NCBI GenBank assembly: GCA_040403075.1
Contig: JBBALJ010000005.1
Span: forward strand, 1-64,000
Length of the DNA stretch: 64,000 nucleotides
Reading direction: 5' to 3'
Source: RGVD01 sp040403075
Lineage (GTDB): Bacteria; Bacteroidota; Bacteroidia; UKL13-3
Part shown: piece by piece, positions 15,812 to 25,109 of the stretch
Layout of the letters: each line of letters begins with the position of its first letter
Position numbering within the stretch: position 1 is the first letter of the stretch
Notes under the pieces: generated by a model
What the model was told of the DNA's origin: nothing
The model's input: only the letters and a program-made list of their open reading frames with translations
Database searches by the model: none
Program-made: the position numbers and the translations under genes

Positions 15812-17521
15812 TTAAAGATTTTGTTTATTTAATTCATCTACTGCAAATTGACAAGCACGCGCAGTTAGTGCCATATAGGTAAGCGATGGGTTTTGACATC
15901 CACCTGAAGTCATGGCACTGCCATCAGTGATAAAAACATTTTTCACGTCATGCATTTGGTTGTGGGCATTCAATACTGATGTTTTAGGATCATTTCCCAT
16001 GCGGGCAGTTCCCATTTCATGAATAGTAGTGCCAGGATTCAAATAATCAAATGGTTTAATATTTTTAAAACCTGTTTTATCAAACATTTCAATGGCGTTT
16101 AATTGTGCATCTTTGCGCATCGCTATTTCATTTGCACCATATTCAAATTGAATATTAACAAGGGGTAATCCCCATTGATCTTTTTTGTTTTCATCAAGCC
16201 ATATTTTATTTTCAGGGTTTGGTAAACATTCGCCCCAAGCTCCCATAAACATAGTCCAAGGACCAGGAACTGTTAATTTGTTTTTAAATTCATCACCAAA
16301 GCTATCATCTTCTTTCATCACATCAGGCCATTCACTTCTTTCTGCATCCGCTTGAAAACCGTAACCTCTTATAAAATCAGGATGTTTATTATTATCATTT
16401 AAGTTTCTAAATCTTGGAATATAAATACCTCCAGGCCTACGTCCAACATAGTATTTTTCTTTAAATCCATCATACTCGGCAGTCGCTCCGATTCCCTTAT
16501 GATGATCCATCAAATTTTTGCCTACTTGTCCACTGCTATTGCCGAATCCATCAGGAAAATAACTTGATTTTGAATTTAATAAAATGGCAGCTGTTGCAAT
16601 TGTAGAGGCATTAATGAATATGATTTTTGCAAAGAATTCTGAAATTTCTTTTGTTAATTCATCTATAATTCTAACACCTTTGGCCTTTTTTGTATTCGGA
16701 TCATAAATTATTTCTTGCACAATAGCATGAGGTCTAAGGGTTAAGTTACCAGTAGCATTGGCCGCAGGTAATGAAGCTGAATTACTACTAAAATAACCAC
16801 TATAAGGGCAACCTCGGCTACACAAATTACGATATTGACAGGGTCCTCTTCCTTTATAGCCTTTGGTTAAATTGGCTAAACGCGACATGATAACCCAACG
16901 TTCATCATAATTCTTTTTAATGGACTCTGCAAAATGTTGTTCAAGGCAATTCATCTCCATAGCAGGTAAATAATCACCATGAGGTAAATGAGGAACTGAA
17001 TCTGCATTGCCACTGACGCCAATAAAATCTTCAGCATATTTATACCAAGGCTCCAAGTCTTTGTATCTGATAGGCCAATCAACACCATAACCATCTTTTG
17101 CATTTGCTTCAAAATCCAAATCACTTAACCTATAAACCTGCCTTCCCCAAGTTAATGAACGGCCACCTACTTGATAACCTCTAATCCAATAGAAAGGTTT
17201 ATGCTGGATATATGGATGCTCTTGATCATTAACATAAAATGGTCTGCTACCAGGATTATAACTGAAGCTTTGAATGGGGTTTGTGGCTTTATCTTCATCA
17301 GTTAACTCCATCCTGTTTTCAAATTCCCATGGATGTTTCATAGCATTTGTATAATCAATTCCATGCTTTACATCCCTACCTCTTTCAAGTACCAATGTTT
17401 TTAATCCTTTTTCACAAAGTTCTTTTGCAGCATAACCACCCGTAATACCACTTCCAATAACAATAGCGTCATAGGTATTGAGTGCTTTTGATTTTAAATG
17501 TATGTTTAATGAATCGCTCAT
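15812..17521 (-). CDS. GMC-family FAD-dependent oxidoreductase
   Basis: This 569-residue flavoprotein oxidises an alcohol or sugar. The FAD-binding N-terminus reads YDAIVIGSGITGGYAAKELC with GSGITGG as the dinucleotide motif; GGRSLTWGRQVYR and the C-terminal GTARMGNDPKTSVLN and DGSAMTSGGCQNPSLTYM are GMC signatures. There is no signal peptide of its own. Six bases upstream on the same strand lies a gluconate-2-dehydrogenase subunit-3-like gene with an export signal, which suggests that the pair is exported together. No cytochrome c subunit follows, so the electron acceptor is not visible here. The substrate (sugar, sugar acid or polyol) cannot be told from sequence. Confidence 0.92.
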   Translation of the reverse strand: MSDSLNIHLKSKALNTYDAIVIGSGITGGYAAKELCEKGLKTLVLERGRDVKHGIDYTNAMKHPWEFENRMELTDEDKATNPIQSFSYNPGSRPFYVNDQEHPYIQHKPFYWIRGYQVGGRSLTWGRQVYRLSDLDFEANAKDGYGVDWPIRYKDLEPWYKYAEDFIGVSGNADSVPHLPHGDYLPAMEMNCLEQHFAESIKKNYDERWVIMSRLANLTKGYKGRGPCQYRNLCSRGCPYSGYFSSNSASLPAANATGNLTLRPHAIVQEIIYDPNTKKAKGVRIIDELTKEISEFFAKIIFINASTIATAAILLNSKSSYFPDGFGNSSGQVGKNLMDHHKGIGATAEYDGFKEKYYVGRRPGGIYIPRFRNLNDNNKHPDFIRGYGFQADAERSEWPDVMKEDDSFGDEFKNKLTVPGPWTMFMGAWGECLPNPENKIWLDENKKDQWGLPLVNIQFEYGANEIAMRKDAQLNAIEMFDKTGFKNIKPFDYLNPGTTIHEMGTARMGNDPKTSVLNAHNQMHDVKNVFITDGSAMTSGGCQNPSLTYMALTARACQFAVDELNKQNL

Positions 17522-17527
17522 ATTCTC

Positions 17528-18103
17528 TTATTTAGTAGCCCAAGATTTTTGCCCTCTCACATAATCACTGCAAGCTATAAACTTGGTTGGTACATAGTCG
17601 TAAGCCAATCCCTGTTGTGCGCCAATAATTGATGTACAATAACCTATGGTGGTGGTTTCTCTTAGAATGGTGAAGAAGGGTTTTCCAAGTAATTTGCTTT
17701 GAATTTTTTCGACTTTTGAATTAAAAGACTTGGCTTGATTTTGAAAGTGTTTAAGCACTTCTGATTGTTGAGATTTGTCTAATTTAGAAAATTCTTGGTT
17801 GAATTTACTTTGGGAATAATCCTGCAAATCTTTTAAACCATTAATGAAATTGTTTTTATGTTTAACATCTCTCGATTGAGCAATGGAATAAATAACATAT
17901 TCATGAACCATGGCCATTTTAGCCCCTGGACTATCAGATTTGGGTATGATGGCTTCGCACAAGTCTGCAATAAGTTCTTTGTTTTTCTCTAGATAATTTA
18001 TATCAGGTGTAGCGCTTGATTTAAAGAATTTAAATCCATAATAAGAAGCCAATGAACCAACACCTAAAATGGCAATAGAACCAATAAATTTTTTCCTATT
18101 CAT
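17528..18103 (-). CDS. Gluconate 2-dehydrogenase subunit 3 family protein
   Basis: A 191-residue small subunit that accompanies GMC-type dehydrogenases. The N-terminus, MNRKKFIGSIAILGVGSLASYYG, looks like a Tat signal with Arg-Lys in place of the twin Arg. The body carries the family blocks LIADLCEAIIPKSDSPGAKMA and the C-terminal TTIGYCTSIIGAQQGLAYDYVP. It is the first gene of a two-gene minus-strand operon with the GMC oxidoreductase (six-base spacing). In known complexes the small subunit is needed for activity and for carrying the flavin subunit across the membrane. The role here follows from that pairing. Confidence 0.88.
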   Translation of the reverse strand: MNRKKFIGSIAILGVGSLASYYGFKFFKSSATPDINYLEKNKELIADLCEAIIPKSDSPGAKMAMVHEYVIYSIAQSRDVKHKNNFINGLKDLQDYSQSKFNQEFSKLDKSQQSEVLKHFQNQAKSFNSKVEKIQSKLLGKPFFTILRETTTIGYCTSIIGAQQGLAYDYVPTKFIACSDYVRGQKSWATK

Positions 18104-18322
18104 TTGTCGACTTTAAAATTTGTAAGCGCAATTTATAAATACTAGTTAATTTTTTTTAAATCTTTTTACCTGGTATTTCAATTGAATTGTTAATTTGATT
18201 TAAAAGATTATCTTTTTTGTCAACTTCGAAAAAAGTATAAATAAGTTATTTATTAGGCATCCTTTTTAGTGGTTTATAGAGTTTTTATAAAATAAATAAA
18301 AGATTCAATGTGTTCAGTAATT

Positions 18323-19768
18323 TTACTTGGCAATTTCTTTTACTGTATCTTCATTTTCTTCCTTTTCCCATTTTATGCATACAAACATATACACCATGGT
18401 CATATACATAACAATACTAGTTGGGAATTGACCAAAAACCTGATTACCATAGCTGGCACATAAAATTCCAAAATACCCACAAACCAGAGCCATCATTTTC
18501 TGTCTTGTATCAGGGTTTTTTATTCTGAAGCAATTTACAATTCCCACAATTAATACAATGAGTATATGAATAATATGTATGACTAATCCGATAATACCTG
18601 TTTCAACCCAAATTTTTACATACCAACTATCCAAAGCAATCCCACTTAAAAACCTTCCAGGGTAAAATCTTTCACCAAATCCTGCACCACTTCCAATACC
18701 TCCACCCAAAGGTCGCGATTTTAAATAAGCTCTTAACAATTTTTGGTTGTCAAGCCTTACCTGCAATGAAGCATCATTTGGGTCTAATGCTGTTCTCATT
18801 CTATATATTTGATAATTTGTATTGCCAATGGTTGTGAATTTTAGGAAGGCAAATGCTAGAAATCCAATGGTGGCACCAATAACTAATACCTTGAAATTAC
18901 GTATTAAGAATAGGTATAAAAATCCTCCTGAAGCCAATACAAATAATGGCCCGCGACTACCTGACATTGCGTATCCCCAAAAAGTAATGGCTGCTATGAT
19001 TCCCCATCTAATTTTTGCTTTTTTCTCATAAGGACCAACTGCCATTAATAGACAAAATAAACATGCCTCAGCCATAGCTGCACCAAATTGGCCAGCATCA
19101 CTAAAAAAAGAAAAAATCCTTAATCTACCCTGAATAAAGTGTGTAATCTTTCCTCCATCATCTAGCCATTTTTGTTCGCCTGCTGTTAATCCAATATAAC
19201 TCATCTTGAAGGCATATAAGGCGGCTATCAATGACCATGTGATCCAAATTTTTATGAAGCCATCCAAATCTTTTTTCTTATTGGCCCACATTAGCGTCAA
19301 GGGTATTACCATTATTTGATATAAAGCTATTCCCCTTCCTGAATAAAACCATGCCTCTTTGCTGGTAGCCTCAGGATTTACCAATTCCAACAATGCATAG
19401 GAAAACCACATCAAAGACATATAAAAAACCCAACTATTAGCTGAGCCTTTATTTGATTTAAAAATTCCACCAATTAAAGAAAGCATTAAAACACTATCTA
19501 CTCCCAGTCCAAATGGAATATCAGGTGAAATAAAGCGTTGTAGACCATTAGAAAAAAAACTATAATGAAAGGTAATTAATAGCCCTAATTTAGGATTTTT
19601 AAAAATCATTCCAATAAGGGTAATGACAAAAGGAAGTGCAACTAAAATTCCACCTAAGGCAATTCCATATACTGACAGCGCATATCCTAAACCTACGGCC
19701 AATAATAGCACCATGATATAATTAATTATATCCTTTTTAATGCTATTTTCCCCATTTATTTCACTCAT
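18323..19768 (-). CDS. O-antigen polymerase/ligase-like membrane protein
   Basis: A 481-residue polytopic membrane protein with roughly ten to twelve hydrophobic segments and a large periplasmic loop (about 300-370) holding SRPLGGGIGSGAGFG and DSWYVKIWVETGIIG, the region that characterises the O-antigen ligase/Wzy superfamily. These proteins link or polymerise oligosaccharides on a lipid carrier in the periplasm. It is the last gene of a three-gene minus-strand operon, starting one base after the Wzc-like gene, which argues for polymerase (Wzy) function in exopolysaccharide production. Ligase cannot be excluded. A second member of the superfamily is at 31544-32782. Confidence 0.85.
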   Translation of the reverse strand: MSEINGENSIKKDIINYIMVLLLAVGLGYALSVYGIALGGILVALPFVITLIGMIFKNPKLGLLITFHYSFFSNGLQRFISPDIPFGLGVDSVLMLSLIGGIFKSNKGSANSWVFYMSLMWFSYALLELVNPEATSKEAWFYSGRGIALYQIMVIPLTLMWANKKKDLDGFIKIWITWSLIAALYAFKMSYIGLTAGEQKWLDDGGKITHFIQGRLRIFSFFSDAGQFGAAMAEACLFCLLMAVGPYEKKAKIRWGIIAAITFWGYAMSGSRGPLFVLASGGFLYLFLIRNFKVLVIGATIGFLAFAFLKFTTIGNTNYQIYRMRTALDPNDASLQVRLDNQKLLRAYLKSRPLGGGIGSGAGFGERFYPGRFLSGIALDSWYVKIWVETGIIGLVIHIIHILIVLIVGIVNCFRIKNPDTRQKMMALVCGYFGILCASYGNQVFGQFPTSIVMYMTMVYMFVCIKWEKEENEDTVKEIAK

Positions 19769-21976
19769 TTAATACCTGTCGCCCCCCATCAATAATTTCA
19801 TTTTCCTTCTAATCATTGATCTTTTTTTAGGAATTTCGCCATATATACCTTCTAGCGAATCAACATCAACATGGTTGATTAAAACCTTGGTGCCTTTTGG
19901 TCTAACTTTTTCGTATTCATTTAGTATTTGTTTGTCGCTTGTTGCCCATGTTTTCTGGGCGTGCACCACCAATATAGATACATCAGATTTTTCAATCAAT
20001 TCAAAAGGTACTGGGTATTGGTTTAAATTCGGAATTTCAATAATGGTATAAGAAACATCTTCTTTTACATAATCTAAATTTTGGGCTATTAATTGTTCTA
20101 CTTCATCTGCGTCTACCACATTATCTTGAATACTATATTTATAACTAATGAGCTTACTGTTTTTATAAATATCTTTTCCTTCATGTCCTGAAGAAGTTTC
20201 TGGATAAAGGTAAAATACATTTTTTCTAATATTGATTAGTTTTTGCGCTAAGGCTTCTGCAAAATAGGTTTTGCCTTGCTTCTGTCTTGTACTTATCAAG
20301 GTAATAACAAAATTCTTTTTTTCTTTTGAAGCTTCACCCCGCTTGATATCAATGAAAATACTATTCACAATTCTTTGCATCAAATTATTGTGGATATTTT
20401 GATGTGCCTCGTTTGTTGTTTTTAAATTCAACTCAGGCAAGGCACTCAGCAAAGGTATACCTGTTAGGTTTTCTACTTTCTCCGGGAAACGAATGGATTT
20501 ATTGCTTATCTCTTTTGTAATTAAGAATGATAAGACCAAAACAAATCCGCCAATAAAGGAAACTAATATAAGTAAACCCCTTGATGAAGGTTGAGCTCTT
20601 AATGGGTAGAAAGGAGAATCTACCAATTTCAAATTATTACTTACCTCTATATTTTGTTGACGCAGTTTAGCTAAATTTAATCCATGCAATACAGATAAAT
20701 ATTCTTTTTCAGCCACGCTTACTTCTCTTTCCATCCTGCTAATAGTTGATCCCATTGGAGCATATTCCTTATAGATGCCATCATACTGTTTTAAGCGACT
20801 TTCATACACCATTAATCTGCCATTTGATTCTTCAACTAAGATCATTTTGCTAAGCCATTCTTCTAATAAACTTTTTTGAGGAATCCATTCAATTGAATTG
20901 TTTAAATTGAAAAAATCACGTGCCCTTTCTTTGAGTTTTAATTTAATATTTTCTGCCTCATCTTCCATTTCACCTATTTTTTCAGGAGCCAATCTGTATA
21001 TGCGGGCATTTGTAATTTTATAGTTGATGTTGGCTAAATCCTGTCTTATTGAAACTAAACCCTCATTGTTATTAACCACATCAGTGTAGGTTGACATTTT
21101 CTCTTCAAGCCTCTTAAGAGCACTTTGAGCAGCCTCATGTCCCATTTTTTCTTTATAATAATCAGTGGTTAAATCCTCTTTACTTTCAGCAACGAATTTG
21201 GCTTGTTCGTAATAATTAATTACTCGATTGTTAACCCCAAATTCGAGTAATTTATTTTCACTTCCTTGCAATCCTCTGAAGGCAATTTTTAGTTGTTCTT
21301 CAAAATATTTTACAACATTACTGGTTTCAGAACCTTTAATTCCTTTGTATCTTCTTGAAAAGGCTTGTGTTAAAAATATAAGGGTATGTTGGCAAACACC
21401 AGGGTCGGTGGTTGAAAAGGTCAATTCCAAAATATCTGAACTTTGTTTACGGGCAGCAGAAATTTTGCCTAATATGCCTGCAATGCTATAATAACTGCCT
21501 GGCTCAGTTAGTATAAAAACCAATTTATTTTTATTTGATTCTTCTTTGAATTTTCTCAATTTATCGTAGGTTTTCTCCACACTGCCTTTAACTACAAATT
21601 GTTTTCTCTCATCATCTGTTAACAAATCTCTTAAAGCTTCAAATCCTTTTTCATCTAATATGTTTGGATCTGGTCTTTCTAATACAAGATGTTGTGCCAA
21701 TAATTTTAATGCTACCTCTTCAATGGTTTCTCTGGACTTAACCATATTGATTAAATTGTCAAATGCATTGTTAATTTGGAAATTATCAATTTTTGTATCT
21801 CCATCATCAGTAATGCTATATCCTGAGGCAATACCCGTATAAACTGTTGCAGAACTAAGATATTCTCTTGGAATATTGCGAGTGAAATAAAAAACAGATA
21901 TGGCTAATACCAGAGGAAATAGCATAAGCCACTTAAAATTTTTTAATATGATCCTAAAAAATATAATTAAATTCAT
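19769..21976 (-). CDS. Wzc-like polysaccharide co-polymerase with degenerate kinase domain
   Basis: The 735-residue protein has the layout of Wzc: a first membrane helix (about 15-30), a long periplasmic coiled region with Wzz character (about 40-470), a second helix near 475-495 and a cytoplasmic P-loop domain. The Walker A is ISTRQKQGKTYFAEAL; a Walker B-like strand reads DVSILVVHAQ. The usual C-terminal tyrosine cluster of BY-kinases is missing: the tail is basic (KKRSMIRRKMKLLMGGDRY) with one Tyr. It would set chain length and gate export of an exopolysaccharide. The start codon overlaps the end of the TolC-like gene and the stop abuts the polymerase gene, so the three are one operon. Confidence 0.87.
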   Translation of the reverse strand: MNLIIFFRIILKNFKWLMLFPLVLAISVFYFTRNIPREYLSSATVYTGIASGYSITDDGDTKIDNFQINNAFDNLINMVKSRETIEEVALKLLAQHLVLERPDPNILDEKGFEALRDLLTDDERKQFVVKGSVEKTYDKLRKFKEESNKNKLVFILTEPGSYYSIAGILGKISAARKQSSDILELTFSTTDPGVCQHTLIFLTQAFSRRYKGIKGSETSNVVKYFEEQLKIAFRGLQGSENKLLEFGVNNRVINYYEQAKFVAESKEDLTTDYYKEKMGHEAAQSALKRLEEKMSTYTDVVNNNEGLVSIRQDLANINYKITNARIYRLAPEKIGEMEDEAENIKLKLKERARDFFNLNNSIEWIPQKSLLEEWLSKMILVEESNGRLMVYESRLKQYDGIYKEYAPMGSTISRMEREVSVAEKEYLSVLHGLNLAKLRQQNIEVSNNLKLVDSPFYPLRAQPSSRGLLILVSFIGGFVLVLSFLITKEISNKSIRFPEKVENLTGIPLLSALPELNLKTTNEAHQNIHNNLMQRIVNSIFIDIKRGEASKEKKNFVITLISTRQKQGKTYFAEALAQKLINIRKNVFYLYPETSSGHEGKDIYKNSKLISYKYSIQDNVVDADEVEQLIAQNLDYVKEDVSYTIIEIPNLNQYPVPFELIEKSDVSILVVHAQKTWATSDKQILNEYEKVRPKGTKVLINHVDVDSLEGIYGEIPKKRSMIRRKMKLLMGGDRY

Positions 21977-22830
21977 CAGTTCTTTTTCTCTACTTTTTTC
22001 TTTTTAAAATTACTCAAACTGCATCCTAATAATGTTTCGAATTGATTATAGCTAATCATATAATCACGCCTACTCACTTCTAAATTTACATCCGCTATTG
22101 ATTGAATATTTCTCAATCTTGATAAATCAGAAGGCATGATTTTTCCTCTTTTCATTTCGTATTCTGCAATACTCACAGTTATACCAGCACTTTCAGCATC
22201 TGCTTGTTTTATTTTTACCAACCTTTGATTGGCAATTAGGTTATAATAATCAGCAATAACTTTTCTTTTCAATTCAATTAATGCTTCTGCACGCTTTTGC
22301 TTAGCCATTTCTACTTCAGCTTGCAATGATTTTAGCCTACTTTTTCTACCATAAATCTCACCTAAGAAAAACTGAACATTGACCCCAAATCTATAGCCTA
22401 CACCTAAATTGTTAGATAATTGTTGATCTGTATTAGTACTTGTTACTAGGGATGTGAATTGGTTACCATATGTATAATTATAAAATAGTCCAATTCCATT
22501 AAGCCAAAGAGAACTGATATATTTTCTATTATATTTCGATTTATCTCCTTCAGCTTCAATCATTTTTAATGTTGGTGAGTATTTGCAGACATAATTCAAT
22601 ATTGAATCTATAGGCATTATTTGATCTATCAAGTCAAGATTTGGGTCGAAGCTAATTGTATCTATAATGGCTATTACAGCTTTTTTTGAGCTTGTATCCA
22701 CCACAATACTATCTGTTTTGCTTTTTACATTATTGTTAAATTGTTGACCAAAACCTTTGAAGGCAAGGCAAGCCATAACAATGATTAATATGATAGCTTT
22801 AGTTGTTTTCAATTTTAGATTTTTTACCAA
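21976..22830 (-). CDS. Short TolC-like outer membrane export protein
   Basis: The 284-residue product has an N-terminal signal (LKTTKAIILIIVMACLAFKGFGQ), then segments with the helical pattern of TolC-type outer membrane factors: LNYVCKYSPTLKMIEAEGDKSKYN, a barrel-like stretch (LGVGYRFGVNVQFFLG) and a long helix (LQAEVEMAKQKRAEALIELKRKVIADYYNLI). TolC proteins usually have two such halves in about 420-480 residues, so this is about one half plus a linker. It is the first gene of the exopolysaccharide operon and could form the outer membrane exit. No lipoprotein-type Wza is present. The short length makes the call less certain. Confidence 0.68.
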   Translation of the reverse strand: MVKNLKLKTTKAIILIIVMACLAFKGFGQQFNNNVKSKTDSIVVDTSSKKAVIAIIDTISFDPNLDLIDQIMPIDSILNYVCKYSPTLKMIEAEGDKSKYNRKYISSLWLNGIGLFYNYTYGNQFTSLVTSTNTDQQLSNNLGVGYRFGVNVQFFLGEIYGRKSRLKSLQAEVEMAKQKRAEALIELKRKVIADYYNLIANQRLVKIKQADAESAGITVSIAEYEMKRGKIMPSDLSRLRNIQSIADVNLEVSRRDYMISYNQFETLLGCSLSNFKKKKVEKKN

Positions 22831-22996
22831 TTCAAAGCAAACCTAAAACTGCGACATTGATTAACTCGTTTACAACAAATGAATTGTTTATAGATGGCTT
22901 ATTGTCCACTCAAATATTCATCCCCCCGATAATAAAAATAAAATGTAAATCTAAAGCTATTATTTACTTTCGTAGCATCATTACAAGAAATAATAA

Positions 22997-24253
22997 ATGA
23001 AATTAGGAATCCTGTTTAATCAAGTTACAGAAAGTGCAACGGCTGCTCTCCAAGCATTGAACGCAAACAGGATGCGTACTTTTTTGTCAACATTGGGCGT
23101 AACCATTGGCATCTTTTGCATTATAATGGTTCTTACCATAGTTGAAAGTTTAGAAATTAACCTTCAAACCAGTGTTGAGAGTTTGGGTAAAGATGTGGTT
23201 TTTGTTGAGAAATGGCCTTGGGAGTTTGGCCCTGATTATAAATGGTGGAAATACATGAAGCGCCCTAATCCAACATTAAATGAATTAAAATCCATACAAG
23301 AGAAATCGGAAAACAAATACCCTAGTATCTTGACGGTAGATTTGGGTGGTAAGTTTGTAAAGTTTGGAAATAATTCTGCTAGTGGAGTTAATATTCAAGG
23401 AGTATCTCATTTATATAATGTAGTTAGAAACTTTGATTTTATTAGTGGACGATATTTTACAGAAGCAGAAAGTAACAATGGAAATGATGTTTGCTTAATA
23501 GGTAGCGATGTCTTTTCGACTTTATTCCCAAGTATTCAAGCTTTAGGTCAGCATATTCAAATTGATGGTAAAAAATATGAAGTAATCGGGGTGTTTAAAA
23601 AGGAAGGAGAAAGCCTAATTGGCAATAGCCTCGACAATGTAATTGTTATACCAGTAGGCAGTGCTGCGAAAATTGTAAGAATCAATAGCGATAGAGCAAA
23701 CAGCCGAATACATGTAAAAGCTACCCAAGCCAAAAGTATGGATGAAGTAGAAAATGAATTGAGAGGTATTATGCGATCCCTTCGTAAAATTCACCCCGGT
23801 CAGGATGAAAATTTTGCGCTAAATAAAACCACATTAATAAGTGAACCACTGAAACAAACCTTTGCGGTAGTGAGCATGGGTGGTTGGATTATAGGAGGCT
23901 TTGCTATGTTAGTAGGAGGTTTTGGTATTGCCAACATAATGTTTGTTTCAGTAAAAGAAAGAACCAATCAGATCGGAATAAAGAAATCTTTAGGTGCTAA
24001 GAATTATTTTATATTGATTGAGTTTTTAACAGAAGCCATTCTATTATGCGTTTTCGGAGGGATAGTAGGTATCTCCATTGTATATATGTTAACTTTAATT
24101 ATCCAACATACGGTTGAGTTTAATGTATTTCTTACTTCCAAAAACGTAATAACTGGTTTGTTGGTGAGTATTATTATCGGCACTATCTCTGGATTTTTGC
24201 CGGCATGGTCTGCATCTAAACTGAATCCAGTGGATGCAATCAGAAGTAAATAA
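22997..24253 (+). CDS. MacB/FtsX-type ABC transporter permease
   Basis: A 418-residue inner membrane permease of the MacB type. A first transmembrane helix (about 20-45, TIGIFCIIMVLTIVESLE) is followed by a periplasmic MacB core domain (about 50-270), then the FtsX domain with three helices: MGGWIIGGFAMLVGGFGIANIM, FLTEAILLCVFGGIVG and GLLVSIIIGTISGFLPAW, ending in LNPVDAIRSK. The motif KERTNQIGIKKSLGA is typical. MacB systems export peptides, lipoproteins or toxins, or use ATP hydrolysis to drive periplasmic processes. No ATPase gene is adjacent, so the partner must be encoded elsewhere. It is divergent from the polysaccharide operon and ends at a shared terminator (24255-24280). Confidence 0.9.
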   Translation: MKLGILFNQVTESATAALQALNANRMRTFLSTLGVTIGIFCIIMVLTIVESLEINLQTSVESLGKDVVFVEKWPWEFGPDYKWWKYMKRPNPTLNELKSIQEKSENKYPSILTVDLGGKFVKFGNNSASGVNIQGVSHLYNVVRNFDFISGRYFTEAESNNGNDVCLIGSDVFSTLFPSIQALGQHIQIDGKKYEVIGVFKKEGESLIGNSLDNVIVIPVGSAAKIVRINSDRANSRIHVKATQAKSMDEVENELRGIMRSLRKIHPGQDENFALNKTTLISEPLKQTFAVVSMGGWIIGGFAMLVGGFGIANIMFVSVKERTNQIGIKKSLGAKNYFILIEFLTEAILLCVFGGIVGISIVYMLTLIIQHTVEFNVFLTSKNVITGLLVSIIIGTISGFLPAWSASKLNPVDAIRSK

Positions 24254-24254
24254 A

Positions 24255-24280
24255 AAAGGCTGAGTAAAAACCCAGCCTTT
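24255..24280. terminator. Bidirectional terminator between permease and yebC
   Basis: AAAGGCTG (24255-24262) and CAGCCTTT (24273-24280) form a stem between two convergent genes, with A- and T-runs outside. It starts directly after the permease stop codon and ends just before the yebC stop codon on the other strand. Confidence 0.8.
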
Positions 24281-24284
24281 CGTT

Positions 24285-24995
24285 TTATCTCATGTTGTGA
24301 TAAATTTTTGTTACATCATCATCTTCGTCAATCAAGTCAAGTAAGACATTTACTTCGTCCTCGTGCTCTTCGCTCACTTCAACAAAAGTAGTTGGAATCC
24401 TCATCAATTCCGCATTCACAATTTCTATTTTTCTTTCTTCGAGGGCCTGTTGCATAGCGCCAAACTCGGTAAAGGGAACTGATAACATCAAATGGCCTTC
24501 ACCATCATCTTCTACTTCTTCTAAACCATAATCTATCATTTCCAATTCAAATTCTTCAATTGAAATACCATTAGGTTTAATTTTGAAAATACCTTTACGC
24601 TCAAATAGAAAATCCAATGAACCAGATACCATCAATTGACCCCCTTTTTTGTTAAAGTAACTTCTAAGGTTAGCAACAGTTCTTGTCGGGTTATCGGTAG
24701 CTGTTTCAATTACTATGGCTACGCTGTGCAATCCTTTTCCTTCATACACCACTTCCTGAAAATCTTTATCCTGCTTGCTGCTAGCTCTTTGAATAGCTCC
24801 GTCAATATTGGCTTTTGGCATGTTTACAGCTTTAGCATTTGCTATAATAACACGAAGCCTAGAATTGTTTTCTGGTTCAGGACCACTAGCTTTAACGGCA
24901 ATGGCAATCTCTTTTCCAATTTTTGTGAATGCTCTACTGTTTCTTGAGTTGTTAGCAAACATTTTGTGCTTGCGTTTTTCAAATGCTCTTCCCAT
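24285..24995 (-). CDS. yebC: YebC/PmpR-family DNA-binding regulatory protein or translation factor
   Basis: A 236-residue member of the universal YebC family. The N-terminus MGRAFEKRKHKMFANNSRNSRAFTKIGKEI, NPTRTVANLRSYFNKKGGQL and the acidic C-terminus (NVLLDLIDEDDDVTKIYHNM) are diagnostic. YebC was long called a transcriptional regulator; recent work supports a role in translation at polyproline and other stall sites. The length is normal. It is a single minus-strand gene ending at the shared terminator. Assignment to the family is firm; which of the two functions applies here is open. Confidence 0.94.
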   Translation of the reverse strand: MGRAFEKRKHKMFANNSRNSRAFTKIGKEIAIAVKASGPEPENNSRLRVIIANAKAVNMPKANIDGAIQRASSKQDKDFQEVVYEGKGLHSVAIVIETATDNPTRTVANLRSYFNKKGGQLMVSGSLDFLFERKGIFKIKPNGISIEEFELEMIDYGLEEVEDDGEGHLMLSVPFTEFGAMQQALEERKIEIVNAELMRIPTTFVEVSEEHEDEVNVLLDLIDEDDDVTKIYHNMR

Positions 24996-25109
24996 TTTAT
25001 ATCTATTTTATCTTTTTTATATTATATCGAATTGAATTGTTAATCGATGAGCTGCTGTATTATTAGCTCTTTATTAATTCCTCATTCGTAATTACCAATT
25101 CCTATTTCT

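Noticed and set aside
22803..23000. 65-codon open frame between the TolC-like and permease genes
   Set aside because: It overlaps both divergent gene ends and the permease promoter region, and its product has no coherent pattern.
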